Positions 37,986-50,813 of a DNA stretch of 64,000 nt are shown piece by piece. This stretch comes from Lampris incognitus (taxonomy: Eukaryota; Chordata; Actinopteri; Lampriformes; Lampridae), in assembly GCF_029633865.1 (NCBI RefSeq), contig NC_079211.1:149305901-149369900 (forward strand). The letters are read 5' to 3'. A model generated the notes under the pieces. That model made no database searches. It had not been told where the DNA came from and saw only the letters and a program-made list of their open reading frames with translations. Numbering within the stretch: position 1 is the first letter of the stretch; the number at the start of each line of letters is the position of its first letter. The position numbers were made by a program, and so were the translations under genes.

Positions 37986-40900
37986 GGTGTTTCAACAACA
38001 TTATTATTCATGTTGGCACCAATAATGCTAAGATGAAGCAATCAGAGATCACAAAAGCCAGCATGTTCGAGTTTGCCAGAAAGATGTGTTGGCATCGATT
38101 AATTGTCTCTGGTCCCTTACCAGTGAGGGGTAATGATTAGATGTACAGTAGGCTCACCTCAATGAACCGCTGGCTGGCTCGTTACTGTAATGAGCAGGGA
38201 TTTGGCTTTGTTGATATCTGGCCTTCTTTCTGGGGCCGCCCGTACCTTCTGAAAGCGGACGGCATTCACCCCATTGGGGATGGCGCCACTCTTTTGTCTG
38301 GCAGTATAGATAGCTGTTTACATTTAGTTTGACACTAGGGACTTATCATTCAGCAGGTTGCAGGTGAATAGAGAGCCTGCTAGGTTTAAATCTAGTGCGG
38401 ATGTGGAGTCAAGTAGTTTAATGAATATGATTAGTCAGGGAATTTCTCAGAGTAGATTATCAGCCTGATAGCTTGGTCTATAACATTGAGACTGTCTCCC
38501 TACCCTGCTGTATTGCTCCCAAGCTCTCCTCTCCTAAATGTGTGAATCATAATAATCTAGTAATTATTCCTACCACTGGTAGTGGTGAGATGTGCGACAA
38601 AGTACCTACTAATCTACAAAACCAAACAGCTAATGTTACCAAGAATGTGACCACATATCGTCCAAAGCGTTGGTGGCCAAAACTCTCAACAAGGTGTCTA
38701 ATTCCAATTAATCTTTCACCTATTACTGGCTCTAAAGCTCTGCCTACTACTGATCACTTCCACAAGACGCTTAAATTTGGTTTCATAAATATCAGATCAC
38801 TGTCTACCAAAGCCTTACTAATAAATGATCTGATTCTTGAACATAGTTTTGATATGATTGGGTTATGTGAAACATGGCTGAAACCAAATGTTTTCCTTCC
38901 CTTAAATGAAGCTTCCCCACCTGACTATACTTATGCCCATGTAGCTCGGGCAAATAAACAAGGCGGGGGTGTTGCCTTAATATATAAATCTATTTTCAAT
39001 CTGACTTCTAGACTCGAATCTAAATTCCAGTTTTTTGAGGCTCTTGTTCTTGGTCCATCTCCCTCAGCCATGAATAGACTCGGCTCAGTCCAAATTGTGA
39101 TACTCTACCGGCCTCCTGGCTCTTACTCGTTATTTCTAAAGAGAATTTGTCTCAGGCCTTGTTACTCACTCTGATGAGATTATAATTCTTGGTGATTTCA
39201 ATATTCATCTGAATAAGGCTGCTGATCCTCTAAGTAAAGCCTTCCTGGCACTAGTTGATACTTTTGGGTTCACTCAGTTTGTTCAAGAGTCGACTCATTG
39301 CAGTGGTAACACCCTTGATTTGGTTTTATCTAAAGGGGATAGCTGTTTCTGATCTGAATGTCTTACCAACCACATCTGCTGTGTCTGATCATTTTCTCAT
39401 CAAATTTGAAGCATTATTGACCTGTCCAGTTAATGTCAGCACAGATGTAACTGCCACTCGCCACATCGGTCCCTCCACTGTAACTGCATTTGGCCAGCAG
39501 CTGCTTGAAGTCTTGGCTCCTTTCACTGTGGTAACTGACTTTGTTGAACATTTCACTAGTGACTTAAATGTGGCCCTCTCTAGTCTCCTCGATTCAGTTG
39601 CACCTCTCACTACCAGAGCTAGGCGACTAAAGAGGCCTACACCCTGGTTTAATGATGAGACACATGCTCTTAAGCGGACCTGCAGGAGACTGGAGCGTAA
39701 ATGGCAAAAATCAAAATTGGAAGTTTTTTAACTATCGTGGCACGAGCGTTTATTGAAATACAGGCATGCTCTATCTGCTGCAAAAACAGCGTATCTCTCT
39801 CACTTAATAAATATTAATAAACATAACCCCAGATTTCTCTTTGACACTGTATCTAAACTTACTAAAAAGCAGTCGTCTATTAGCTGCTCACCGTTCACAG
39901 CCCATGAATTTCTAGATTTTTTCTGCAATAAGGTTGATGAGATCTTAAACAAAATCAGTTCTTCAACTCCATCTACTCCTGCAGATCCTGTCTTACTAAA
40001 TTCATATCTACACAATGGGTCACTGACAGTCCCAGTTATTACAGCTTTTGAGACTATCTCTCTTGATACTTTGACTGAGTTCGTGTCAGCTTCTAAATCA
40101 ACTGCTTGCATACTTGATCCCTTACCAGCAAAACTTTTTAAAGACCTCTGGCCTTTTCTTGGACCTACAATGCTAGACATCGTTAATTTATCTCTTACTA
40201 CTGGCATTGTTCCCAGCAGTTCTAAGACAGCTGTGGTTAAACCTCTACTTAAAAAACCGCACCTCGATCCAGGGTTTCTTAATAACTATCAGCCAGTCTC
40301 GAATCTTCCCTTCTTCTCTAAAGTACTAGAGAGAGTTGTGTATCAACAACTTTCAACCCATATACAAGAAAACCATCTATATGAACCTTTTCAGTAGGCT
40401 TTCAGGCCCTGTCACTCCACTGAAACTGCTCTGACCAGAGTGGTAAATGATCTTCTACTGGCGATCGACTCTGATTCCACTTCTGTGCTTCTGCTACTGG
40501 ACCTCAGTTCAGCCTTTGACACCATTGATCACTGTATACTTTTAGATAGATTAAATTGTAATTTTGGTGTCTCTGGTTTAGCTCTCTCTTGGTTTAAGTC
40601 CTATTTATCTGGAAGAACACATTGTGTCTGCTATAGTAATATTACATCAAAATTTTCTGACATTAAATATGGTTTGCCTCAGGGCTCACCATATTTCTAC
40701 TTTTCCCTCTTTACATTACACCTCTTGGCCAAATTATACGCAGTTATGGAATAAATTTCCATTGCTATTTTGATGATACTCAGCTGTATGTGCCTATAAG
40801 GGCTGATGATCATACTCAAATGACTAATTTAGAGGGCTGCTTGGCTACTGTGAAAAACTGGATGTTACTTAATTTCCTGCTTTTAAATTCGGATAAAACT

Positions 40901-41510
40901 GAGATGCTGGTCATTGGCCCTGCCAGACACAGACACCAATTTGATCAAGTAACGATAACAATTGACAACTCTGTGGTTTCACAAAGTGTGGCAGTCAAAA
41001 AACTTGGTGTTACGTTTGATCCCAACCTTTCCTTTCATAAGCACATTAAAGAAATCACCAAGATGGCCCTTTTTCACTTATGTAACATAGCTAAAATTTG
41101 GTCTTTTCTCTCCATGCTGACGCAGAGACTCTAATACATACATTTGTTTCATCCAGACTTGATTACTGTAATGTTCTGTTGTCACGTCTGCCACATGCTA
41201 GTACTAAACGTCTTCAGATGGTTCAGAATGCTGCAGCTAGAATCCTAACTAAAACTAGGAAACTTGACCATATTACACCAATTCTTGCCTCCCTTCATTG
41301 GCTTCCTATCCATGTTAGATCAGAATACAAGGTGCTTCTGCTGACTGTATAAAATCCTAAACGAGCTGGTCCCATCTTACCTGTCTGATCTCCTTAAACT
41401 GTACGTTCCATCTCAAGCTCTCAAAATACAGGGCTCCTGTGTGTACCCAAAGTTAAGAAGAAGTCAGCTGGTGGCAGGGCCTTTTCCTATTGGACCCCGT
41501 TCTTGTGGAG
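37985..41510 (+). mobile_element. L2-type LINE, 5'- and 3'-truncated
   Basis: It starts in an ORF1 esterase of SGNH type (HVGTNNAKMK near 38015 and DGIHPIGDGA near 38260, the Asn and Asp/His blocks). ORF2 follows: endonuclease (FGFINIRSLSTKALLINDL, GLCETWL; about 38770-39350), then RT (RPVSNLPF-type box, LLLLDLSSAFDTIDHCILLD at about 40490, YGLPQGSP at about 40665) and the C-terminal LASLHWLPIHVRSEYK. Frame shifts near 39170, 39340 and 40740 and a stop at 40396 make it inactive. At 41508 it meets a second L2 copy tail to tail. Confidence 0.85.
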
Positions 41511-43198
41511 GATAACAGAATTATAATGAAATTATAAGATATATGAAGAATATGATGAGTAGGATGCCAAGCAGTGTGAAGATGCCACCAGAACAGCCCA
41601 GGACCTGAGCTATGTGACCAGCATTACCATGTAAATAAATAAATACAATTTCCGCACATCTTAGGATATAACATTAAAGTAGGATAACAAAATTACATGG
41701 ATTTATAAGATATATAAAAAGAAAATGTAATGAGGGGGCTGCCAAGCAGTGTCCAGGTAGCGAATACCATCATTATGGAGACCTGGGAGGAGGACAGACT
41801 GCACATACACACAAGGGAGACTCACATCACACCATTCACACAGAGAAAAAGAGAAAGGAGAAGACATCATTCAGAGAGAGAGAAAAGATGTGAGAGAAGA
41901 GACGAGTTTGCAATAGTCAATAATCTATACACTATAATCTCGTCGGCAGAACAGTGCTTGGTAAATTCATTGAGACAGAAACCGACCCGCCATGCAGTAC
42001 AGGTTGTGAAGCACTCAACTTAAAGGCAACTAATTGTAAGCTAAGCCAAAAAGATGAGTTTTAAGTTTGGATTTAAAGGACTCAACACACTCTGATTGTC
42101 TGATGGCATCAGGCAGGTTATTCCTCAAGAACGGGGCCCGACAGGAAAAGGCCCTGTCACCAGCTGACATCTTTTTAACTTTTGAGTACACAGAGCAGTC
42201 CTGTATTTTGAGAGTGAAGAGCTCGAGATGGAACGTACAGTTTAGGATTTTATAAGTCAGCAGAAGCACCTTGAAGTCTGATCTAACATGGATAGGAAGC
42301 CAATGAAGGGAGGCAAGAATTGGTGTAATATGGTCAAATTTCCTAGTTTTAGTTAGGATTCCAGCTGCAGCATTCTGAACCATCTGAAGACGTTTAGTAC
42401 TAGCATGTGGCAGACCTGAAAACACAACATTACATCAATCAAGTCTGGATGAAACAAATGCATGTATTAGAGTCTTTGCATCAGCCATGGAGAGAAAAGA
42501 TCGAATTTTAGCCACGTTACATAAGTGAAAAAAAGACAGTCTTAGTGATTTCTTTAGTGTGCTTATCAAAGCTTATCAAAGGAAAGGCTGGGATCAAATG
42601 TAACACCAAGAATTTGGCTGCCACACTTTGTGAAATCACAAAGTTGTCGATTGTTATCGTTACTTGATCAAATTGGTATCTGTGTCTAGCAGGGCCAATG
42701 ACCAGCATCTCAGTTTTATCTGAATTTAAAAGCAGAAAGTTTAGTGACATCCAGTTTTTCACAGTAGCCACGCAGGCCTCTAAATTAGTCATTTAAGTAT
42801 GATCATCAGCCCTTATAGGCACATACAGCTGAGTATCATCAGCATAGCAATAGAAATGTATTCCATAACTGCGTATAATTTGGCCAAGCGTTGAAATATA
42901 AAGAGAGAAAATTAGAGAGCCAAGAACTGAACCCTGAGGTACACCATATTTAACGTCAGAGAATTTTGATATATTATTATAGCAGACACAATGTGTTCTT
43001 CCAGATAAGTAGGACTTAAGTCAAGAGACATAAAAATTTCAATTTAATCCGTCTAATAGTATTTTGTGATCAACAGTGTCAAAGGCTGAACTGAGGACCA
43101 GTAGCAGAAGCACAGAAGTGGAATCAGAGTCGATAGCTAGTAAAAGATCATTCACCACTCTGGTCAGAGCAGTTTCAGTGGAGTGACAGAGCCTGAAA
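41511..43198 (-). mobile_element. L2-type LINE, second copy, 5'-truncated
   Basis: The minus strand reads from within the RT (near 43198, the [11 protein letters not shown] region) to the C-terminal part ending HLFGLAYN at 42030, followed by what appears to be its 3' UTR down to about 41511. In this UTR two similar stretches (about 41515 and 41683, both with AAGATATAT and GCCAAGCAGTGT) form a loose duplication. Several frame breaks are present. Confidence 0.8.
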
Positions 43199-44220
43199 GC
43201 TGTGTTTTTCTTTTATTATCGTTTTCTCTAGCTTTATATACTATTAACCCTTTTTTACTGTGCATCTGTGTTTTGATTTTACCCATCGTACTTTGTCTCA
43301 CATATTGTTCTGTACTATGCTGTGGTTGTTGTTTGTAGTGCACTTCGTAACTTGTCTGGAGACTATAGATCATAAATGAAATATTATTATTATCATGTAG
43401 TATATAAACCTACTTTCATGCTTTGGAAAGATTTTGTTTTTTGTAGACACCAGAAAACAGTGACATCACAGTGCAATAGTAATTATATTTGCTGAAAAGC
43501 AATGAGTACTAATGCACAGGAAATTATTCATCATTCCATTTAGGATATTGAGGAACAGAAACTAAAACATTCCCAAGAACAATGTGTGTCATCAAGATGC
43601 AAAGCCCAAAATATGTTTCAAGTTTTATGTTGTAATGTGGGTAAATGAAGATGTTTAAATAATATACAAGCCAAACCAATCAAAGGAGAAAGAAAACAGA
43701 AATGGAAAATTTTCTTGCAGCTGTATACAGAATATGGACCTCTAAGAAAATGTTAGGCTTTTTAGAGAATAAATTCACAAATGCGAAATATGAGAAAGGT
43801 AAATTTGCTATTGAGCTGTATAGTTTTATAGAGGCTGACATTTAGGGGTGGATTGCCCCATACATGGCCTGGGTGAGTAATGGTCAACGGGAAAATCCTT
43901 TTGACAAGATAGTATCAATCATCCATCCACATCTTACCAACTTCTGCTTCTGAAAACAAGAGTAACTGACTTGTGACTAACAGGAGATTTGAAGAGGGAC
44001 TGTCTCGTGGGTCAACATCACATTTGTTTTGCATTTCAAATGAAGGGTTGGGGACAAATAAACACCCACCTCTGAATCTAACATATCTCTCACCATCAAC
44101 AAACACACATACACACACATTGTTGCATACCGATACTAGTTTGGCCTGATCAGTCTCCTCCCACGCGCCTACAGGACCACGCGGTGAGGTTGGGTTTATG
44201 TCCTCTGCAGACGCCAACAA
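43199..44220. other. Upstream region of il12b, no gene seen
   Basis: AT-rich. An NF-kappaB-like but imperfect word GGGAAAATCC lies near 43890. Nothing else was recognised. Confidence 0.4.
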
Positions 44221-44339
44221 TATAAAATGATGCCTAGTGAAGTCTTTCTTTATCATAATCAGAATTCAGAGTCTGAAAACCTGCTGAAATTTTTTATCAA
44301 AGGGACACGAAAAAACGAAGACATAACTTCATCCAAATG
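44221..44339 (+). promoter_or_regulatory. il12b: il12b TATA box and non-coding first exon
   Basis: TATAAAA lies at 44221-44227. A transcript starting about 30 bases later would run to the strong donor AAATG|GTAAGTG at 44339/44340. The first coding exon begins straight after a CTCTCAG acceptor, so a non-coding first exon is required and this fits. Confidence 0.65.
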
Positions 44340-44691
44340 GTAAGTGAAAATGCATAACCAGTGGAAGTTGGATGATTATGAATGTATAACTGAGCTTATT
44401 AACCACTACGGTTAGACGTTAATAGAGACAGTCATTTACTATTTCAGCTATGTGTGGCCACATGTTTACATTTCACAGCTTATCAGACCTTTTCACATAG
44501 TTTCAGTGCTTTTTTTCTAGATTAAACAGATTTGCCTATCCAAATCATGAAGCCTTCGGTGACCGCAGGCAGGACATGTGATCAAATTGTTTCCTAGCAA
44601 GTTCTTATTACTAGTCAGAAGGGCAGACAGCAAATCAATGGATTAAAATCCAGCCATAATGACTACTGATCTGTCTTTGTTTTACTCTCAG

Positions 44692-47600
44692 ATGGTTTTC
44701 TCTAAAAGGCATTTGTCCCAGTGGATACTTGGGTTTCTGCTCAGTAGTCTGCCGGGATTATATGGAAATACCTCCTTCCCTGACAACGGTATCTTTCTAG
44801 CAGTACTCAACAGAATTAATTTCTCCATTATGCGACGCGTTATAGTGATTTTGCTCTATTTGTGTTGTAATATGTGACTGTGTGTGTGCGTGTGGTCTGA
44901 ATCTGCCTGCCTACAGTGGTAGTGATCAAAGAGAACGTCGGCACAGCCTTGCTGACCTGTGACACGGACATTGGCGATAATGTCACATGGCGGTTTGAGC
45001 GGGACGGGCTGATAGAGGACGTGGAGCTGGGAGGAGAGTTCGAGCAGGTCGGCCGAGACCTGTGGGTGAGCGAGGTCCTATCACCGATAACGGGACAGTA
45101 CAGCTGCTGGTTTAAGGGAAAAAGGTTATCATCAGCATATCTCCTACTGGACGCAGAGGAGGAATATTCTGGTGAGACATACACATTTTTTCCTTCTCTA
45201 TAACTGAGGACTATCAGAGAAGACCAGCACTCAGCACGATAATTCATACCGGAAAGGTCTACTGATAGCAAGAATCTGATTAATCTGATTACATTTTGAA
45301 CAATCTTCAAATATGAGGATTGAGAAAGCCAATTGTGAACAGCCATTTGAAAAGGAGGAAGCCTCGACTGACTCTTTCAGGTCATTAAATGTGCATTTTA
45401 AAGCTGATGTATTGACAGGTGGTTGAGAATGACTGTTTCTGTTACCACATAAGGACCACTGATCTGAAACCGATCTGTACACAAATCCATCTATGGTGAC
45501 ATCACTGTTGAACAAACCCTCCCACGTCCTGCTGTGAAGAACAGCACTGAATGTTGAAATAGACAAGGACATTTACAACACAGACAGTCGAAACAATGAC
45601 AAAACACACATTTTGAGGCAACGTTCTAACTCCCCACAATGTGCGTCCCGATAGATTCGCTGATCAGTTGTCGAGCAAAGTCTTACAGCTGTACCTTCAC
45701 CTGCATCTGGAATCAGAGTGAATACACCGCCGTACGCCTTGGACTGGGACGCAACTGGTAAGACAAACACAACAGAGACCACTCTAGATGACAGACGGAC
45801 AGACATATCCAGACGTAGAAAAGCGTGATACCATATTCAGAAAACACCCCTTCTTTCTAGCAAATGACAAAATGACTAAATAAAACATCCTGAAAAAACA
45901 TTATAATCATAATTAAATTCCTTTTCAGTGCAGGTTAACACTTTATGATTGTTTTCTCTACATCACTGAAATCCAACCATGTTTGAAATTTAGGTACACT
46001 AAGTTTTGATTCTTCACTGGTCAGATTTGCTTTGATTGACAGCCTTGATGCTACGCCAGTGGCTACTACAATTAAACACAGGTCTGGTTCAAACCTCAAC
46101 CACGTTCGTACATTTGTTAAAGGTTGAGTTGTGTTTACAATAAAGCAATGCAAGTATGCAACAATGTTATGAATAGTGTCTAAATAATGAATGAATTAAA
46201 ATTACAATAAGAGGGCTAATAGACCAGAGATCTAGTCAACTTAATGGTCTTCTTATTTCGGCTGGTCCTGCTAGGGGTTGCCACAGTGGATCATCTGTTT
46301 CCATCTCTTCCTGTTCTCTACATCTTCCCCAGTTATGCAAACCACCTGCATGCCCTCCATCACCACATCCATAAACATCCTCTTTGCACTTCCTCTTTTT
46401 CTCTTCCCTGGCAGCTCCATAGTCAGCATCCTTCTCCCAACATATCCAGCATCTCTCCTCCACACATGTCCAAACCACCTCCATCTTACCTCCCTTCCTT
46501 TGTCTCCAAACTGTCCTACTTGTGCTGTTCCTCTAATGTACTCGCTCCAAATCCTGCCCCTCTTCATCACTCCCGATGAAAATCTTAGCATCTTCAACTC
46601 TGCCACCTCCAGCTCCACCTCCTGTCTTTTCGTCAGTGCCACTGTCGCCAAACCATACAACATAGCTGGTCTCACTACCATCTTATAAAGCTTCCCTTTA
46701 TCTCTTGCTGGTACCCTTCTGTCACAAATCACTCCTGACACTCTTTTCCAACCACTCCACCCTGCCTACACTCTCTTCTTCACCTCTCTTCTGCACTTCC
46801 CCGTTGCTTTGAACAGGTCACCCGAAATATTTAAACTCATCCACCTTCACCACCTCTACTCCCTGCATGCTCACCATTCCTTAGTCCTCCTTGTTTGTGC
46901 ATATGTATTTCGTCTTGCTCCTACTGACTTTCATTCCTCTTCTCTCCGGTGAATATCACCACCTCTCCAGGCTCTCCTCAACCTGCTCCCTACTCTCAAT
47001 ACATATCACAATGTCATCTGCGAACATCATAGTCCACAGGGATTCCTGCCTGTTCTCGCCCATCAACCTGTCCATCACCATTGCAAACCATTCTTCATCT
47101 CTCTGACTATCCCACTTCTTCTTTGCCCACCTCTTCCTCTGTAAACGTTCCTGTACTTCCTCGTTCCACCACCAAGTCTCCTTGTCTTCCTTCCTCTGTC
47201 CTGATGACACACCAAGTACCTTCCTAGCTGTCTCCCTCACTATTTCTGCAGTGGTTGCCCAGCCATCTGGCAACTCTTCACTACCACCCAGTGGCTGTCT
47301 TAACTCCTGCCTGAACTCCACACAATAGTCTTCCTTCTTCAACTTCCACCATTTGATCCTTGGCTCTGCCTTCACTCTTTTCTTCTTCTTGGTCTCCAAA
47401 GTCATCCTACAGACCAGCATCTGATGCTGCCTAGCTACGTCCTCCCGTCACCACCTTGCAGACTTCAGATCGTGACTCCTACATAAGATATAGTCCAACT
47501 GTGTGCACTTTCCTCCACTCTTATATATCAACCTGTGTTCCTTCCTCTTCTTGAACTATGCATTCACCACAGCCATCTCCATCCTTTTCACAAAATCTTC

Positions 47601-50352
47601 CACCATCTGTCCTTCCACATTCCTCTCCTTGACACCATACCTACCCATCACCTCCGTTCCCTTCACCAACATGCCCATTGAAGTTTGCTCCAATCACCAC
47701 TCGCTCCTCCTTGGGTACACTTTCCACCACTTCATCCAACTCACTCCAGAATTCTTCTTTTTCTTCCATCTCACACCCAACTTGCGGGGCATATGCCCTG
47801 ATAACATTTACCATCATACCTTAGATTTCCAGCTTCATACTCATCACTCTGTCCGACAGGTTCTTCACTTCCAACACATTCTTGACATACTCTTCCTTCA
47901 GCACTACCCCTACACAATTTCTCCTCCCATCCACGCCATGATGGAAGAATTTCAACCCACCTCCAATGCTCCTGGCCTTCCTTCCCTTCCACCTGGTCTC
48001 TTGCACAGAGTAGATCTACCTTCCTTCTCTCCATCATATCAGCCAGCTCTCTCCCTTTATCAGTCATAATGCCAACATTTAAAGTTCCCACTCTCACCTC
48101 CACACTCCTACCCTTCCCTCTCTCCTTCTCCTTCACCCAACAGTAGCATAGTTACCGCCAACACCCTACTGGCCAACTGTGTCAGTGGCAGCTGTTGATA
48201 ACCCGAGCCAGCTATTGTTAGCCATGTTGCTTGGTGCTTCCTTTCAGGTCACGCCACCGTCCGCCTTGTTTGTTCAACAATTTTCCAGCTCCTGTTTTCA
48301 AAACGTGTTGCATTATGGGAAAACGTTGCCCACCAGCGGCACATTCAAAAATCAATTTGCCACATCAAAATTAATTTTGAATTATACTTTATCTTGTTAT
48401 TTTCCCAGTGTGAACACGTCACATACTCAAAACACAGCAGTATGTACTAGATCTAAAAATGGGATTCAATATGAACGGTGCGCCATGTCTAACTCACTGT
48501 GTCTCGCGTACGCAGCAGTGAAGGGGAGAAGACCTGCTCCTGGGTTGCTCCTCTCCCAGATGGAGAATTCCAGTTTGAGTTGGCCCACTCCCTCTCTCCT
48601 TATGAGGAGGAATCCCAGATGATCCACGTCACGGCCGAGGCCATCATCGAACACACGTTCTTCAGGATGACCAAGAAATTCTACCTCAGAGATATCAGTA
48701 AGTCTTGTCAGAGGCCCAACCTGTGATCTGTATTTGACCGTGTGACATGACATGACATTTACAGACATAAGTTGAGCTATAGACTGAAAATAACCACTTT
48801 GTGTCTTTGTCAACCGATGGTAACTGACAGTACGGGTCTTATTTTACTCCAATCATTAACCCCATTAGCAATGAGGACAAACGTTTTATTGCATCAGAAA
48901 ACATTAGAAACTCAAGAGTTAGCTGCTGAGTGTTCATCCTTGTATTAAGAGACCTGCCAATCAATGTAGGAGTGACAGCAGCTTACAAGCCTGTGTTTTG
49001 TATTTTGGTAGTGACTCAGGACAATACCTTTGGTTTATGTTTGAATCAATGATCGTACATTTAAATTTAGCCATGACACATCAGGCCCGATGTCAAATCC
49101 AGTCTCAGTTAAGACCCAGACGAACTGGGTCCAAGACCGAGAGGAGACCAAGACGGACACTGGTCTCAATGTCTAGAATGACATGTTTAATTCAAAATGA
49201 GATATCCACCATCTTGAAGAAATTAGGCACCTTATCAGTGCTGACATAGCAAAGAGAGAATATCCCATTGGAATATCATGAAGTCAGCCAAATTTATTTG
49301 TAGAGCCCTAAATAACAGTTACTACGTCTTAGAGGACTTTGCAATCACGACTACATACTCCAAAGGATGTAAATAGAATGAATGAAATATTAAAAGACGT
49401 TAGCTCATAAAATGCTAGCATGACACAGGCAGGATAATATGTCACCGAAGCAGCAAATATCAAATTGCAGCTTGAAATATTCCCAAAGTGAATACAGAGC
49501 ATTTTGGAAAGAGATACTTTGAATGTTTTTGAGTCGCCTTTCCGCTCGCCTCATATTTTATGGTTCTAACATGCCATCACCCTCATCACATGGGCTGGCC
49601 ATCTTTTTTTTATCATCCCCAATTGTACCCAGCCAATTACCCCACTCTCCCGAGCCAATCCCGGTCGCTGCTCCACGCCCTCTGCCGATCCGGGGAGGGC
49701 TGCAGACTACCACATGTCTCCTCCAAGACATGTGGAGTCACCAGCCGCTTCTTTTCACCTGACAGTGAGGCCTTTCACCACCCCCCCGAACAGGCGCCCC
49801 GACCGGCCAGAGGAGGCGCTAGTGCAGCGACCAGGACACATACCCACATCGGGCTTCCCACCTGCAGACACAGCCAATTGCATCTGTAGGGACGCCCGAT
49901 TAAGCTGGAGGTAACACGGGGATTCGAACCAGCGATCCCCATGTTAGTGGGCAACAGAGTAGACCACTACGCTACTTGGACGCCTGGGCAGCCATCTTTG
50001 ATGCCCCCATATAGATGATTCAGAGAGGCTTGACGGTAATGTGGGTGTAGCGTAAGGCATCGATTTTCTTTGTGTGATGGGTCTCATTTCTTCTTTGAAT
50101 TGACCATGCGGACAATCCAATCAGGTCTACCACCCTAGACCCTAGATTTAAAGGTTTACCACCCCTTTAAGTGACAAGTGACCGGTGCATCTGACTCAAC
50201 AGTCCTACCAGACAGTCCTCAGAAGGTGACGTGTCAGGAGTTGGGGGAGAACCTGAACGTGAGCGTCCAGCCGGCGTCCAGCTGGTCCACGCCTCACAGC
50301 TACTTCAGTCTGGACCACGAGATAGAATATGTGTATAAAGACGATGGAAAGG

Positions 50353-50411
<59 letters not shown>

Positions 50412-50564
50412 CCTCTCTCAAACTGACTCTCTCTCTTCCAGAGTGAACGCTCGGCGTCTCCTCTGATACCAAAGAGGATCAGCAGGTTGAGGGTGCGATC
50501 CAGAGACCCCCTGGTGCTGTCAGCATGGAGCCAGTGGACCCCCTGGAAATATGTAACCTACTGA
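44692..50564 (+). CDS. il12b: Interleukin-12 subunit beta (p40)
   Basis: Six coding exons, 44692-44788, 44917-45171, 45655-45757, 48516-48697, 50203-50351 and 50442-50564, join in frame to 302 residues. Exon 1 codes a signal peptide (QWILGFLLSSLPGLYG). Exon 2 is the Ig domain (LLTCDT, VTWRF, GQYSCWFKG). Exons 3-4 form the second domain with paired cysteines (ISCRAKSYSCTFTCIW, EKTCSWVAP). Exon 5 starts the third domain and has WSTPHSYFSL (residues 240-249), a hallmark of p40. Exon 6 has the WSxWS-like SAWSQW (WSQW at 291-294). The secreted subunit pairs with p35 or p19 to make IL-12 or IL-23. Which fish paralogue it is cannot be told. An RTE LINE fills intron 3 and a SINE intron 4, with no exon damaged. 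No AATAAA was seen soon after the stop; an alternative end at 55793 is discussed separately. Confidence 0.93.
45806..46235. other. il12b intron 3, no feature
   Basis: AT-rich intron sequence before the LINE. Confidence 0.4.
46236..48195 (-). mobile_element. RTE-type LINE in il12b intron 3, internally deleted
   Basis: On the minus strand the 5' UTR and endonuclease (VRVGTLNVGIMTDKGRELAD, about 48095-47770) are followed by the linker (KEDKETWWWNEEVQERLQRK). At about 47098 it jumps from KKKWDSQRDEE directly to FAMVMDRL, losing about 900 bases of RT. The YADD box survives as FADD (SLWTMMFADDIVIC). The C-terminal part ends at 46271. Inactive; it lies antisense to il12b. Confidence 0.85.
49600..49985 (-). 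mobile_element. SINE family B in il12b intron 4
   Basis: The reverse complement starts with a GGCGTCCAAGTAGCG head and B box GGTTCGAATCC near 49925, and carries the body GCAGCCCTCCCCGGATCGG. It lacks part of the centre relative to the 12986 copy. Confidence 0.8.
50352..50405. repeat. (AC)n microsatellite filling il12b intron 5
   Basis: The run begins seven bases after the exon 5 end. Intron 5 is only 90 bases long (50352-50441), so over half is repeat. Confidence 0.95.
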
Positions 50565-50813
50565 AAGCTTTGGTTTTTTTACCCACACACTGCCCTCCTT
50601 CTTCCCCCGTCTCACTCCGCCGTTTAACGACCAGGGTGACAATTTATTTCCAAAATGTAAATAAGCAGGATATAACATACAGATAAGCCATTAATCACCA
50701 ATAAGTTAATTAATTGTTAGTTAATTAATTGCCAATTCGTTAATTTCACCGCCATTGCCAATAATCTGACGTGAGCAACAAATCCACACATCAAACGCAA
50801 TGAACAAATCTCC
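50565..50813. other. il12b: il12b 3' flank
   Basis: Should hold the 3' UTR of the six-exon form. No AATAAA or ATTAAA was found. Confidence 0.4.

Noticed and set aside
43880-43900. An NF-kappaB site controlling il12b
   Set aside because: The word GGGAAAATCC breaks the consensus and lies over 300 bases from the presumed start; not enough to call.
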